A DNA stretch of 14,360 bases from Gemmatimonadota bacterium (GTDB taxonomy: Bacteria > Gemmatimonadota > Gemmatimonadetes > JACCXV01 > JAHWKZ01): contig DAOWHI010000026.1 in NCBI GenBank assembly GCA_030641505.1, positions 1-14,360 on the forward strand, written 5' to 3'. The notes under the pieces were generated by a model that saw only the letters and a program-made list of their open reading frames with translations, made no database searches and was not told the DNA's origin. A program made the translations under genes and the position numbers. Shown piece after piece: positions 7,056 through 13,854 of the stretch (positions within the stretch are counted from its first letter, which is position 1; every line of letters starts with the position of its first letter).

Positions 7056-7816
7056 TGATGGCTCCACGCGGGCTGGCGTTTCTCTTGAAACGCGCGGAGT
7101 CCTTCTATTGCGTCCGCTGTATTCATGAGCTCGTCGACGTAGATGTCCCCGACGTCGCGAAACGCCGCTGCGTGTCGCTGCGTGCTGCCGTTCCGAAGCG
7201 CGCGCTTTGTGATCTCGAGCGCCGCGCGACTGTGTCGGGCGATTCGTTGTGCGGTCGCCGTCGCCTCGACCTCGAGCTCACCGCGGGGCACGATCTTCCG
7301 GACGAGACCGTGCTCCCGAGCCTCGACGGCGCCGATCACGGCCCCCGAAAGCACCAGGTCCGCGGCCAGGCCCGAGTCACAACGCTCCGGGAGCAGAACG
7401 CACGCCGCCGGTGGGAAAACACCAAGCACGATCTCTGGCTGCCCGAACGATGCGTCATCGGCAGCGACGACGATGTCGGCCGCCTGCACGACCTCGAACC
7501 CGCCGCCCAAGCACTTGCCCTGAACCGCGGCCACGACCGGGAGGGGGAACCCGTCGATGGCGGCGATCGTTTCGAGAAACTCCGGGATCATCTGTCGGTA
7601 GTGCGGCGGCAGGTGCTCCTGTACGTCGGCACCCGCAGAGAAGTGCTTGCCACGTGCCGACACGAGCAGCACGCGCACCGCGGGACTCGCTTCGAGGCTT
7701 CGTAACGCGGCTCGCATCTCGGTGAGCATCTCTTGCGTCAAGATGTTGAGCGGCGGATGGTTCAGAACGAGCCGACCCAAACCGCCGTCGACGCTGGTCT
7801 CGATGATCGAAGCCAT
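7052..7816 (-). CDS. dch: Cyclohexa-1,5-dienecarbonyl-CoA hydratase (enoyl-CoA hydratase family)
   Basis: A 254-residue crotonase-fold protein, the usual length for Dch (about 258). The oxyanion-hole segments are KHFSAGADVQEH (57-68) and GKCLGGGFEV (100-109). Crotonase acid positions are filled by Glu108 and Glu128 in FGQPEIVLGVFPPAACVLLP (124-143), and that whole stretch is close to the Thauera Dch sequence as I recall it. The C-terminus IYVDELMNTADAIEGLRAFQEKRQPAW (225-251) also matches the Dch pattern. The enzyme adds water to the dienoyl-CoA made by benzoyl-CoA reductase, giving 6-hydroxycyclohex-1-ene-1-carbonyl-CoA. Its ATG shares one base with the oah stop (TGATG at 7814-7818), with GGAG upstream. 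An in-frame opening back to 8134 runs through oah in another frame and is not used. Confidence 0.87.
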   Translation of the reverse strand: MASIIETSVDGGLGRLVLNHPPLNILTQEMLTEMRAALRSLEASPAVRVLLVSARGKHFSAGADVQEHLPPHYRQMIPEFLETIAAIDGFPLPVVAAVQGKCLGGGFEVVQAADIVVAADDASFGQPEIVLGVFPPAACVLLPERCDSGLAADLVLSGAVIGAVEAREHGLVRKIVPRGELEVEATATAQRIARHSRAALEITKRALRNGSTQRHAAAFRDVGDIYVDELMNTADAIEGLRAFQEKRQPAWSHQ

Positions 7817-8898
7817 CACCCGATCGCTCCGGCTTTCGAGAGCGGGTTCCCGCACACACCGCAAAACTCGTGTTCGGACGGAAGGTCCTTTGAGCCGCAT
7901 GCGCCGCATGTCCCTAGTGGCGGCCCCCACAAGGTCTCCGACGGCCGACCCTCGGCCGCGCGCGCGCGCAGGAGGGCGTATCGCGGATCGCGCTTCTCGA
8001 CGAACGCCCGCATCCCTTCCAATGGCTCCCAGGAGGAGTAATGCAACGCCAACCAGTCCTGGGCGTGGCGGACGGTCGAATGCCATGCGAGGTCCTTCCA
8101 GAAGTTGACCTGCTGTTTCGTGTAGCGGGTGCACTCGGGGAACGACGCGAGCAGCTTTTGAGCCAGGTCGTCCACGAAATCATCGAGTTGACTCAGATCG
8201 ATCGCGTACCCTTCCTCGCCGCGCTGAGCCTTTTTGATCTCGTCGGGACCCGCCTCGTCGATCCACTTGTCACCGTGTCGTACCGAAGGCACAACCCAGT
8301 TGACGAGCCCCCAATCGCGCGCTTTCACTGCCGAGATCGGTTCGTTGAGCATCAAGATCTCACGCGCGCGCTTGTCGCCGACCGTGAGCGGCAACCACTG
8401 CGTGGATCCCCCGCACGCCACCGAGCCGACGTGCGTGCCGACCTGCTTGATGAACGTGTGTTGAGCCATGACGGTGAGGTCGCACGCGAGCTGACTCTCG
8501 TTGCCGCCACCCACGGCCATCCCGTTGAGCCTCGCCACCACCGGCTTGCCGGTATTGAGGATGCTCTCGATGTAAGCTCGGAAAAGCGCCATGTACTTCC
8601 AGTAGTCTCGTGGCGTCGCGATGTAACTGGCCGCGTACTCCTTGACGTCACCCCCGGTACAGAAGGCGCGATCACCGGCGCCGGTGTAGACGATGACGCC
8701 TACGCGATCGTCGAAGCTGGCGTCCCGGAAGGCGGTCGCGAGCTCCTCGAGCGTGCGGGTCGAGTAGGCGTTGTAGTTCCCGGGCCGGTCTATCGTGATG
8801 CGGGCGATTCCGTCTTGCTTGCTGTACCCGACCTCCTCGAAAGCGAACGAATCGCTCTCGCGGGGCGAGAAGTAGCGTTCTACTTTTGTTGCTTGCAT
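7816..8898 (-). CDS. oah: 6-oxocyclohex-1-ene-1-carbonyl-CoA hydrolase-like protein with C-terminal zinc ribbon
   Basis: A 360-residue crotonase-superfamily protein, much longer than ordinary enoyl-CoA hydratases and similar to Oah/BamA (about 375). Features shared with Oah as I recall it are an early FSPRESD (10-16), RAFCTGGDVKEYA (77-89), RLNGMAVGGGNESQLACDLTV (123-143), GSVACGGSTQWLPL (158-171), and the insert YAIDLSQLDDFV...LLASFPECT (231-257) before DWLALHY (281-287). Oah hydrates the 6-oxo compound and opens the ring to 3-hydroxypimeloyl-CoA. Residues about 308-360 form an extra tail with two CxxC pairs, C331/C334 and C346/C349, like a zinc ribbon. The ATG at 8898 has GGGAGG about seven bases upstream and overlaps the tetR end by 19 bp. 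The ring-opening role is inferred from motifs and operon context; another long crotonase activity is the main alternative. Confidence 0.8.
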   Translation of the reverse strand: MQATKVERYFSPRESDSFAFEEVGYSKQDGIARITIDRPGNYNAYSTRTLEELATAFRDASFDDRVGVIVYTGAGDRAFCTGGDVKEYAASYIATPRDYWKYMALFRAYIESILNTGKPVVARLNGMAVGGGNESQLACDLTVMAQHTFIKQVGTHVGSVACGGSTQWLPLTVGDKRAREILMLNEPISAVKARDWGLVNWVVPSVRHGDKWIDEAGPDEIKKAQRGEEGYAIDLSQLDDFVDDLAQKLLASFPECTRYTKQQVNFWKDLAWHSTVRHAQDWLALHYSSWEPLEGMRAFVEKRDPRYALLRARAAEGRPSETLWGPPLGTCGACGSKDLPSEHEFCGVCGNPLSKAGAIG

Positions 8899-9506
8899 GT
8901 GAGGCCTCCCACCAGCAGGTCCGCGAACTCAGCTCCAAGCTCGGGCGTGTGGACCCTGCCCTCCGGCCGGTACCAACGAGCGATCCAGTTGATCGCCCCT
9001 AGGATCCCAAATACCGCGATCTTGGAGTTGACGACGCGGAACTCCCCGCTCTTGATGCCTTCGTTGATGATCCTGCGTATTCGTCGCTCGTACCGGTCAC
9101 GGGCGGCGATGATCTTCGTCTGTCGTTCGGAGGAGAGCGCGGTCACCTCGAACGCCAGCGGTGACGCTTCAAGGGTTTCGGTCATGACACGGACATGCTC
9201 GCGGATGATGTACGCCAGTCGGTCGGCCGCAGTCGCATATCGTTGCCGTGCCTCTTTCGAAAAACGCTCGACCTCGGCCAGCGAGTCCAGATGGCACTGG
9301 TAGAGGATCGATTCCTTGTCCGGGAAGTAGTGATAGAGGGCGGTCTTCCGGACGCCCAAGTGGTCGGCGATATCGTTGAGCGTGGTCGCGTGGTAACCCT
9401 TTTCCCGGAAAGCTCGAAGCGCCGCGTGGAGGATCTCCGTTCGGCGGCGGTGTCGCTTCTCGCGAATACGGGGCGACGGTTTGGGCGCAGTGCCGGTTGC
9501 GGGCAC
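8880..9506 (-). CDS. TetR/AcrR-family transcriptional regulator
   Basis: A 208-residue TetR-type repressor and the first gene of the aryl-CoA operon. The N-terminal DNA-binding domain (about 20-68) reads RRRTEILHAALRAFREKGY, then the helix-turn-helix TTLNDIADHLGVRKTALYHYFPDKESIL (41-68). The C-terminal half is a helical ligand domain ending AINWIARWYRPEG and EFADLLVGGL. This ending is common in TetR regulators of fatty acid, steroid and aromatic acyl-CoA metabolism, so an acyl-CoA or aryl-CoA inducer is likely but inferred. It overlaps oah by 19 bp and should be co-transcribed, giving autoregulation. The start is GTG at 9506 with AGGAG nine bases upstream. A palindrome over the -10 of its promoter is the obvious operator. 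Known benzoyl-CoA clusters are usually described with other regulator types (BzdR, BadR), so TetR control is less usual. Confidence 0.9.
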   Translation of the reverse strand: MPATGTAPKPSPRIREKRHRRRTEILHAALRAFREKGYHATTLNDIADHLGVRKTALYHYFPDKESILYQCHLDSLAEVERFSKEARQRYATAADRLAYIIREHVRVMTETLEASPLAFEVTALSSERQTKIIAARDRYERRIRRIINEGIKSGEFRVVNSKIAVFGILGAINWIARWYRPEGRVHTPELGAEFADLLVGGLTCKQQK

Positions 9507-9537
9507 GGTCGGGCTCTCCTGAGAAATTTTACTAGTA

Positions 9538-9572
9538 GTTCAAATTTTGAACGAAACGTCGAATTCTGTCAA
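9538..9572 (-). promoter_or_regulatory. Promoter of the tetR-oah-dch-bcr-had operon with overlapping palindromic operator
   Basis: Read on the - strand, a perfect -35 TTGACA (9572-9567) is followed after 17 bases by CAAAAT (9549-9544), which matches four of six -10 consensus positions. A 15-bp palindrome with 7-bp arms and one central base (GTTCAAA-A-TTTGAAC on the - strand, 9538-9552) covers the -10. A bound TetR dimer there would block RNA polymerase, as expected for an autorepressor. An 8-bp palindrome TACTAGTA (9530-9537) adjoins it near the likely start of transcription. The ribosome site AGGAG (9520-9516) and the GTG start follow. Assignment of the palindrome to this TetR is inference from position. 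Confidence 0.62.
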
Positions 9573-9589
9573 GTCGGGAGAAACCCGAC
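9573..9589. repeat. Inverted repeat next to the tetR promoter -35
   Basis: GTCGGG and CCCGAC are perfect 6-bp arms around the 5-base spacer AGAAA. The repeat lies directly upstream of the tetR -35 box, and the 10-bp palindrome CGACGCGTCG (9586-9595) overlaps its right end. It could be an activator or second regulator site, or chance in GC-rich DNA. It is not followed by a T run in either direction, so it is not a typical terminator. Confidence 0.35.
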
Positions 9590-9626
9590 GCGTCGAGCCG
9601 ATCAGCCAGCTCTTTGATTAGATGTG

Positions 9627-9649
9627 ACAAGTAATACATAGATACTTGT
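9627..9649. promoter_or_regulatory. Inverted repeat in the leader region of the NCS1 permease gene, possible operator
   Basis: ACAAGTA (9627-9633) and TACTTGT (9643-9649) are perfect 7-bp arms separated by nine AT-rich bases. The repeat lies 51 bp before the permease start, where the + strand promoter should be. Weak promoter-like hexamers are TTGATT (9614-9619) and TACATA (9635-9640), 15 bp apart, so the right hexamer would fall inside the repeat. It differs from the palindrome at the tetR promoter, so a second regulator may act here. The promoter itself is poorly supported. Confidence 0.4.
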
Positions 9650-9680
9650 TCGCCGGTGCCGCGATTGCGGATCGTTCTCT

Positions 9681-9699
9681 AGCGGGTTAGAAATCCGCT
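9681..9699 (+). promoter_or_regulatory. Short hairpin directly before the NCS1 permease start codon
   Basis: AGCGG (9681-9685) and CCGCT (9695-9699) pair around nine bases, one of which could extend the stem by a G-U pair. The right arm ends at the base before the ATG at 9700. No Shine-Dalgarno sequence is visible in the preceding 20 bases, and an in-frame TAG at 9688-9690 rules out an upstream start. The permease may therefore be translated poorly or under structural control. A 5-bp stem can also occur by chance. Confidence 0.3.
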
Positions 9700-11463
9700 A
9701 TGGACCGCGCGGCCCTCGCAGCCTCCCCTTATGCCAACGACGATTTGCTGCCGACCACGCTCGATGAGCGGCGCTGGTCGCGGTGGAACATCGCCGCGCT
9801 CTGGATCGGGATGAGCGCCTGCGTGCCGACCTACATGCTGGGATCGAGCCTGATCGCGAGCGGCATGACGTGGTGGCAGGCGCTGCTGACGATCGCCGCC
9901 GGCAATGCGGTGGTGCTGGTGCCGATGATCCTCAACGGTCACGCGGGAACGAAGTACGGAGTGCCGTTTCCGGTTCTCTTGCGAGCGCCGTTCGGCATCC
10001 TCGGTGCCAATGTTCCAGCGTTGCTTCGAGGGTTGGTCGCGTGCGGCTGGTTTGGTATCCAGACTTGGATCGGTGGACACGCACTGTACGCGCTTACCCG
10101 CGTCATCGTACCGGCGGTTGGCAACGCGCCGACGATCGGCTGGTTGGGACTCAACGTTTGGGAGCTGGTTTCCTTTCTGGCCTTCTGGGCGCTCAACGTA
10201 TGGATCGCCTGGTCGGGCACGGAGCGGATCAGGTGGCTCGAAGCGTGGGGTGCGCCGATGCTGCTGGCGATCGGTTTGGCGCTCTTGGCATGGACGTTCA
10301 CCTCACCCGGTGGGCTGGGAAACGCGTTGTCGTTCAGCCAGCAGTTCTCGAAGCCATCGCTGATCGTTACAGACCACGAGGTGCAGCTGACGAGCCTGAT
10401 GGATGACAGTGGTCCGCGCGCCAGCGAGTTTCGGTTGGCGGCAGCGCCCACCGCGGACGCTGCGCGTGCAGCGATGGGCGACGCAGAGTGGACGCCCTAT
10501 ACCGGAGAAGTAATGCCGCTCACCCCTGTCGCCGCCGGGGGCGTCGTTGCGGCCCAACTCAGAGACGCCAGCGGTGTGGTGAGCCCGACGCTGACCGGCC
10601 GGGCGACGGCCGCCGGGGGTCAGTTGAGCTTCTGGCTCCTGTTCCTACCGGGCCTGACCGCGATGGTCGGCTTCTGGGCGACCTTGTCGCTCAACATCCC
10701 CGATTTCACCCGCTACGCCAGGAGCCAGGCCGACCAGACATGGGGCCAGATCCTGGGGCTGCCGACCACCATGACGTTGTTCGCGTTCATCGGGATCGCC
10801 GCCACCTGCGCGGCTGCGCTCCAGTTCAAGGATGTCCTGGTCGTCGAAGCCGCACCGTGGGATCCTGTCGTATTGTTGTCGCGGTTCGATGCGCCGGTTG
10901 TCGTCATCGTCTCGATGGCCGCGCTGGCGGTTGCTACCTTGACCACCAACATCGCCGCAAACGTCGTCGCTCCGGCGATCGGTTTCAGCAACATCGCACC
11001 GCGCTGGATCTCGTTCCGCGTCGGTGCGCTCATCACCGGCGTCATCGGGATTTTGATCATGCCCTGGAAACTGATCGCCTCCACCCAGGGCTACATCTTC
11101 ACCTGGCTGATCGGTTATAGCGCGTTGCTGGGGCCAGTGGCCGGAATCATGATCGCTGACTATTGGATTGTGCGCCGCCAACGCCTAGACATCTCATCGC
11201 TGTTCTCCGAAGATGGCGCCTATTGGTACGGCGACGGCTGGCGGTGGGCCACGGTGGCGATCCTGGCGCTCGCGGTGGCGCCCAACGTGCCAGGTTTCCT
11301 CGCGGCGGCCGGTTGGGTGTCGGGTGACAAGATTCCGACGGTCTTTCATTCGATCTACACCTACGCGTGGTTTGTCGGCTTCGCGGTCGCGTTCGTGAGT
11401 TACTTGGTGCTCGGCTCATTCAGACAGTCGAACTTCGCAGCGGAGACGCCGAGTGCCGCTTAA
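9700..11463 (+). CDS. NCS1-family nucleobase/hydantoin/allantoin-type permease with an extra soluble insert
   Basis: A 587-residue inner-membrane permease of the nucleobase-cation-symport-1 family. Family signatures are RWNIAALWIGMSACVPTYMLGSSLIASGMTWWQAL (28-62), KYGVPFPVLLRAPFG (85-99), GWFGIQTWIGG (116-126, the substrate-binding helix in Mhp1-like carriers), FLPGLTAMVGFWATLSLNIPDFTRYA (315-340) and a C-terminal GPVAGIMIADYWIVRRQ (478-494). About twelve hydrophobic segments are seen. Typical members have a short link between helix 6 and the FLPGLTAMVGFW helix. Here residues about 215-305 form a hydrophilic insert of roughly 80-90 residues, including EWTPYTGEV and VVAAQLRDASGVVSP, which resembles a bacterial Ig-like strand pattern. 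Known substrates are uracil, cytosine, allantoin or hydantoins. It overlaps the CoA-transferase by 11 bp and is divergent from tetR. The substrate here is undetermined. Confidence 0.9.
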   Translation: MDRAALAASPYANDDLLPTTLDERRWSRWNIAALWIGMSACVPTYMLGSSLIASGMTWWQALLTIAAGNAVVLVPMILNGHAGTKYGVPFPVLLRAPFGILGANVPALLRGLVACGWFGIQTWIGGHALYALTRVIVPAVGNAPTIGWLGLNVWELVSFLAFWALNVWIAWSGTERIRWLEAWGAPMLLAIGLALLAWTFTSPGGLGNALSFSQQFSKPSLIVTDHEVQLTSLMDDSGPRASEFRLAAAPTADAARAAMGDAEWTPYTGEVMPLTPVAAGGVVAAQLRDASGVVSPTLTGRATAAGGQLSFWLLFLPGLTAMVGFWATLSLNIPDFTRYARSQADQTWGQILGLPTTMTLFAFIGIAATCAAALQFKDVLVVEAAPWDPVVLLSRFDAPVVVIVSMAALAVATLTTNIAANVVAPAIGFSNIAPRWISFRVGALITGVIGILIMPWKLIASTQGYIFTWLIGYSALLGPVAGIMIADYWIVRRQRLDISSLFSEDGAYWYGDGWRWATVAILALAVAPNVPGFLAAAGWVSGDKIPTVFHSIYTYAWFVGFAVAFVSYLVLGSFRQSNFAAETPSAA

Positions 11464-12643
11464 CACCATTCGCGTTGTGGACCTGACCCGCATCCTGGCC
11501 GGGCCCTACGCCACGATGATCCTCGGCGACTACGGCGCCGACGTCGTGAAGATCGAACGCCCCGACGGCGGCGATGACGCCCGCGGTTGGGGACCGCCAT
11601 GGGTCCCCGGCGCGGGCGGAGCAAGCGCTTACTTCACCGCCGTCAACCGCAACAAGCGCAGCTGCACACTGGATCTGAAGGCCGACGCCGGCAAACAAGT
11701 CCTTTGGCGCATGCTCACGCGTGCCGACGTCGTGATCCCGAACTTCCGCCCTGGCGTGCTTGACCGACTGGGTTTCCCGTACGACGCGGTTCGCGAACGA
11801 AACCCGAGAATCATCTACGCCGTGATCAACGGCTACGGCACTGATGGCCCAGGTGCCGACAAGCCATCGTTTGACGTGATCGTGCAGGGTGAGTCGGGCG
11901 TCATGGATGTGACCGGCGACCCGGCGGGCCCGCCGACCCGAGTCGGGATCTCGCTCGGCGACGAGACTGCGGGACTGCTGGTCGTTCAGGGGATCTTGGC
12001 GGCGCTTCTCGAACGGGTGCGAACCGGCGAAGGACAGCACGTCGAGGTTGCCCTTCACGACGGCCTGCTGTCGCTCTTGACCTACCACGCGCAGAACTGG
12101 TGGTCGGGCGGCGAGAAGCCGACGCGGCTCGGCAACGCGCACCCGTCGATCGTTCCCTACCAGACCTTTGCTACCAAGGACGGATGGATCAACATCGGAG
12201 CCGGCAACGAGCGCCAGTGGGCGCGACTGTGTGGGGTGATCGGTAAACCGGAGTGGATCGACGACCCGCGCTTTGCCACCAACGGCGAGCGCAACGTTCA
12301 CCGAAACGAGCTCATCCCGAAACTGGAGACGATCTTCGACGCCCGTTCGACGGCCGAGTGGATCACCGCGTTGTCAGCCGCTGATATTCCGTGCGGCGAG
12401 ATCCGGAGCGTGCCCGACGCTCTCGATTCGGCCGAGGCCAAAGCACGAGAGATGATCGTGGAAGTTGTGGGCTCGGACGGTGCGCCGCTCCCACTGATCG
12501 GTGTGCCGATCAAGCTCTCGGCGTCGCCGTGCCGGGTTCGTACCCGCCCACCGGAACTCGGGGAACACACCGATGAAATACTGGCCGAGCTCGGTTATGG
12601 CCCCGACGAGATCGAGGCGTTGCGGCAGAACGGTACCGTCTGA
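11453..12643 (+). CDS. CaiB/BaiF family (family III) CoA-transferase
   Basis: A 396-residue family III CoA-transferase, normal in length. The N-terminus IRVVDLTRILAGPYATMILGDYGADVVKIERP (6-37) is the standard family opening. It is followed by NRNKRSCTLDLK (65-76), VVIPNFRPGVLDRLG (93-107) and YAVINGYG (122-129). Asp170 in GISLGDETAG (165-174) is the likely catalytic aspartate that forms the acyl-enzyme intermediate. Such enzymes move CoA between carboxylic acids without ATP. The start is GTG at 11453 with GGAG upstream, inside the permease gene, so the two are translationally coupled and probably act on the same compound: uptake, then CoA activation. With no CoA ligase in the window, this could supply the aryl-CoA for the reductase, or it could handle a product such as 3-hydroxypropionate. 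Both ideas are inference. Confidence 0.87.
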   Translation: MPLNTIRVVDLTRILAGPYATMILGDYGADVVKIERPDGGDDARGWGPPWVPGAGGASAYFTAVNRNKRSCTLDLKADAGKQVLWRMLTRADVVIPNFRPGVLDRLGFPYDAVRERNPRIIYAVINGYGTDGPGADKPSFDVIVQGESGVMDVTGDPAGPPTRVGISLGDETAGLLVVQGILAALLERVRTGEGQHVEVALHDGLLSLLTYHAQNWWSGGEKPTRLGNAHPSIVPYQTFATKDGWINIGAGNERQWARLCGVIGKPEWIDDPRFATNGERNVHRNELIPKLETIFDARSTAEWITALSAADIPCGEIRSVPDALDSAEAKAREMIVEVVGSDGAPLPLIGVPIKLSASPCRVRTRPPELGEHTDEILAELGYGPDEIEALRQNGTV

Positions 12644-12660
12644 ACGCACCGGATTGCAGT

Positions 12661-13680
12661 TTAGCGCGTCAGCGGTGAGTACCCGATTCCGTCCGGTCCT
12701 GCGCCGGTCGGCATGGTGGCCAAGATCGACGCCGTCTCGAGGTCGATTGCGGCGACCTGATCGCGGCCGCCGAGCGTAACGTAGGCCACTCGGCCATCAC
12801 GTGAAATCGTGATCCCCTGGGGCGAAGGTGACTCCCCGACGCCCGCAGTCCCAGACACCGATACTCGCGCCCGCTCCTCGCGCGTGGCGACATCGAACAA
12901 CCAAACCTCGCCTCGGTCTGGGTCGGCGACGATCGCCAGCGCGCCGTCGGGCGTGATGCTGATTCGGTAGGGGAAGCCAAACCCCGTTAGCTCAGCAGCG
13001 ACCTTACCGCTCTCGACGTCGAACACGCTCACCGTCTTATTCTCGTTGCTGCCAATCCACACTTCGTCGCCGGTGGGTGTCACCGCCAGCCCCTCGACAA
13101 CCGGGGCCACCGGCATGACCCGAAGCGGCGTCCGCGAAGCGACGTCGAGCTCGGTGAGCGTCCCGTCGCGGATGTTGGTTGTGTAGATGCGGCTCCCGTC
13201 GGGTACCAGCGCGAGCATGTGGGACGCGGGCTGTTGGGTGGGCATCGTTCCGACCACGACACCGTTGGTGATATCCACCAGCAACACCGCCTGACTGGCC
13301 TCGGAGGTCACCGCTAGCAGGGAATCGCCCGGTAGGAAGGCCGCCCCGTGTGGCCGGAGATGCTCTCCGAGGTCGATCGTTCGCGTCACCTCTAGCGTCT
13401 CGAGGTCGAATACTGTGAGCGAGTTGCCCGACGCCCCTCGTACGCCGTAGTTCGTCGCGATAGCCCGCCGGCCGTCGTTGGAGACGGCGACCTCGTGTGG
13501 TCCTCGACCGGTCGGTAGTGTGGCCAGGATCGTGCCCGATTCGGCGTCTAGAATCGTTGCCGTGTGGTCGTCCTTGTTGGTCACGACCAGTGTGCCGCTG
13601 AGCTCGGGTTGGGCCCACGCCGGGGCCGCCGTGCCGGCGAGCAGAAGGACCGGGACCGCTACGCGCAGTGCCTTTCGCAT
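12661..13680 (-). CDS. Exported seven-repeat beta-propeller protein, YncE-like
   Basis: A 339-residue protein with a signal peptide: MRK, a hydrophobic stretch, then a cleavage site after AWA (about residue 23). The mature part has seven repeats of about 40-50 residues with the pattern of a variable-D-E/V-S-G/T strand, then GP-x-x-x-x-V-S-x-DGR and an A-Y/I-V-T strand. Examples are TILDAESGTILATLPTGRGPHEVAVSNDGR, VSVFDVESGKV and AIDLETASILATMPTGAGPDG. This is the YVTN/YncE type of beta-propeller, found in the periplasm or outside the cell, usually in binding or structural roles. I start it at the ATG at 13680, where GGAG precedes and the signal peptide begins; the opening extends 17 codons further without a signal-like start. 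It converges with the CoA-transferase (17-bp gap). No link to the aromatic pathway is visible. Confidence 0.82.
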   Translation of the reverse strand: MRKALRVAVPVLLLAGTAAPAWAQPELSGTLVVTNKDDHTATILDAESGTILATLPTGRGPHEVAVSNDGRRAIATNYGVRGASGNSLTVFDLETLEVTRTIDLGEHLRPHGAAFLPGDSLLAVTSEASQAVLLVDITNGVVVGTMPTQQPASHMLALVPDGSRIYTTNIRDGTLTELDVASRTPLRVMPVAPVVEGLAVTPTGDEVWIGSNENKTVSVFDVESGKVAAELTGFGFPYRISITPDGALAIVADPDRGEVWLFDVATREERARVSVSGTAGVGESPSPQGITISRDGRVAYVTLGGRDQVAAIDLETASILATMPTGAGPDGIGYSPLTR

Positions 13681-13770
13681 AATCACTCCGTGGATGCAGA
13701 GTCGAGGTTGTGAGCTCGATGCCGCTAACAAGAACGTTCAACGAGCGGGTGGCGTTCATCGCGACCGTCC

Positions 13771-13785
13771 ACCAAGGCGGTTGGT
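13771..13785. promoter_or_regulatory. Inverted repeat in the 174-bp divergent region between the beta-propeller and amidase genes
   Basis: ACCAA (13771-13775) and TTGGT (13781-13785) flank GGCGG. A wider pair, GCGACC (13761-13766) and GGTCGC (13783-13788), partly overlaps it. The region 13681-13854 must contain promoters for both flanking genes. A possible + strand -10, TAAGAT (13808-13813), lacks a good -35 at normal spacing. An operator is possible but weakly supported. Confidence 0.25.
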
Positions 13786-13854
13786 CGCACGATGACCGGG
13801 TGCCAGCTAAGATTACAGGCGGAGCACGAGCGACGATATCCTCATGGAGGCATC

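Noticed and set aside
7052..8134. N-terminally extended Dch (360 codons)
   Set aside because: The extra part overlaps the oah coding region in another frame. The ATG at 7816 shares a base with the oah stop and gives the normal Dch length.
8041..9303. Long + strand open frame (420 codons) antisense to oah and tetR
   Set aside because: Same reason: the - strand proteins have full, intact motifs, and the antisense product has low-complexity Arg-rich character.
12644..12660. Possible bidirectional terminator between the CoA-transferase and beta-propeller genes
   Set aside because: The 17-bp gap holds no stem-loop or T run.
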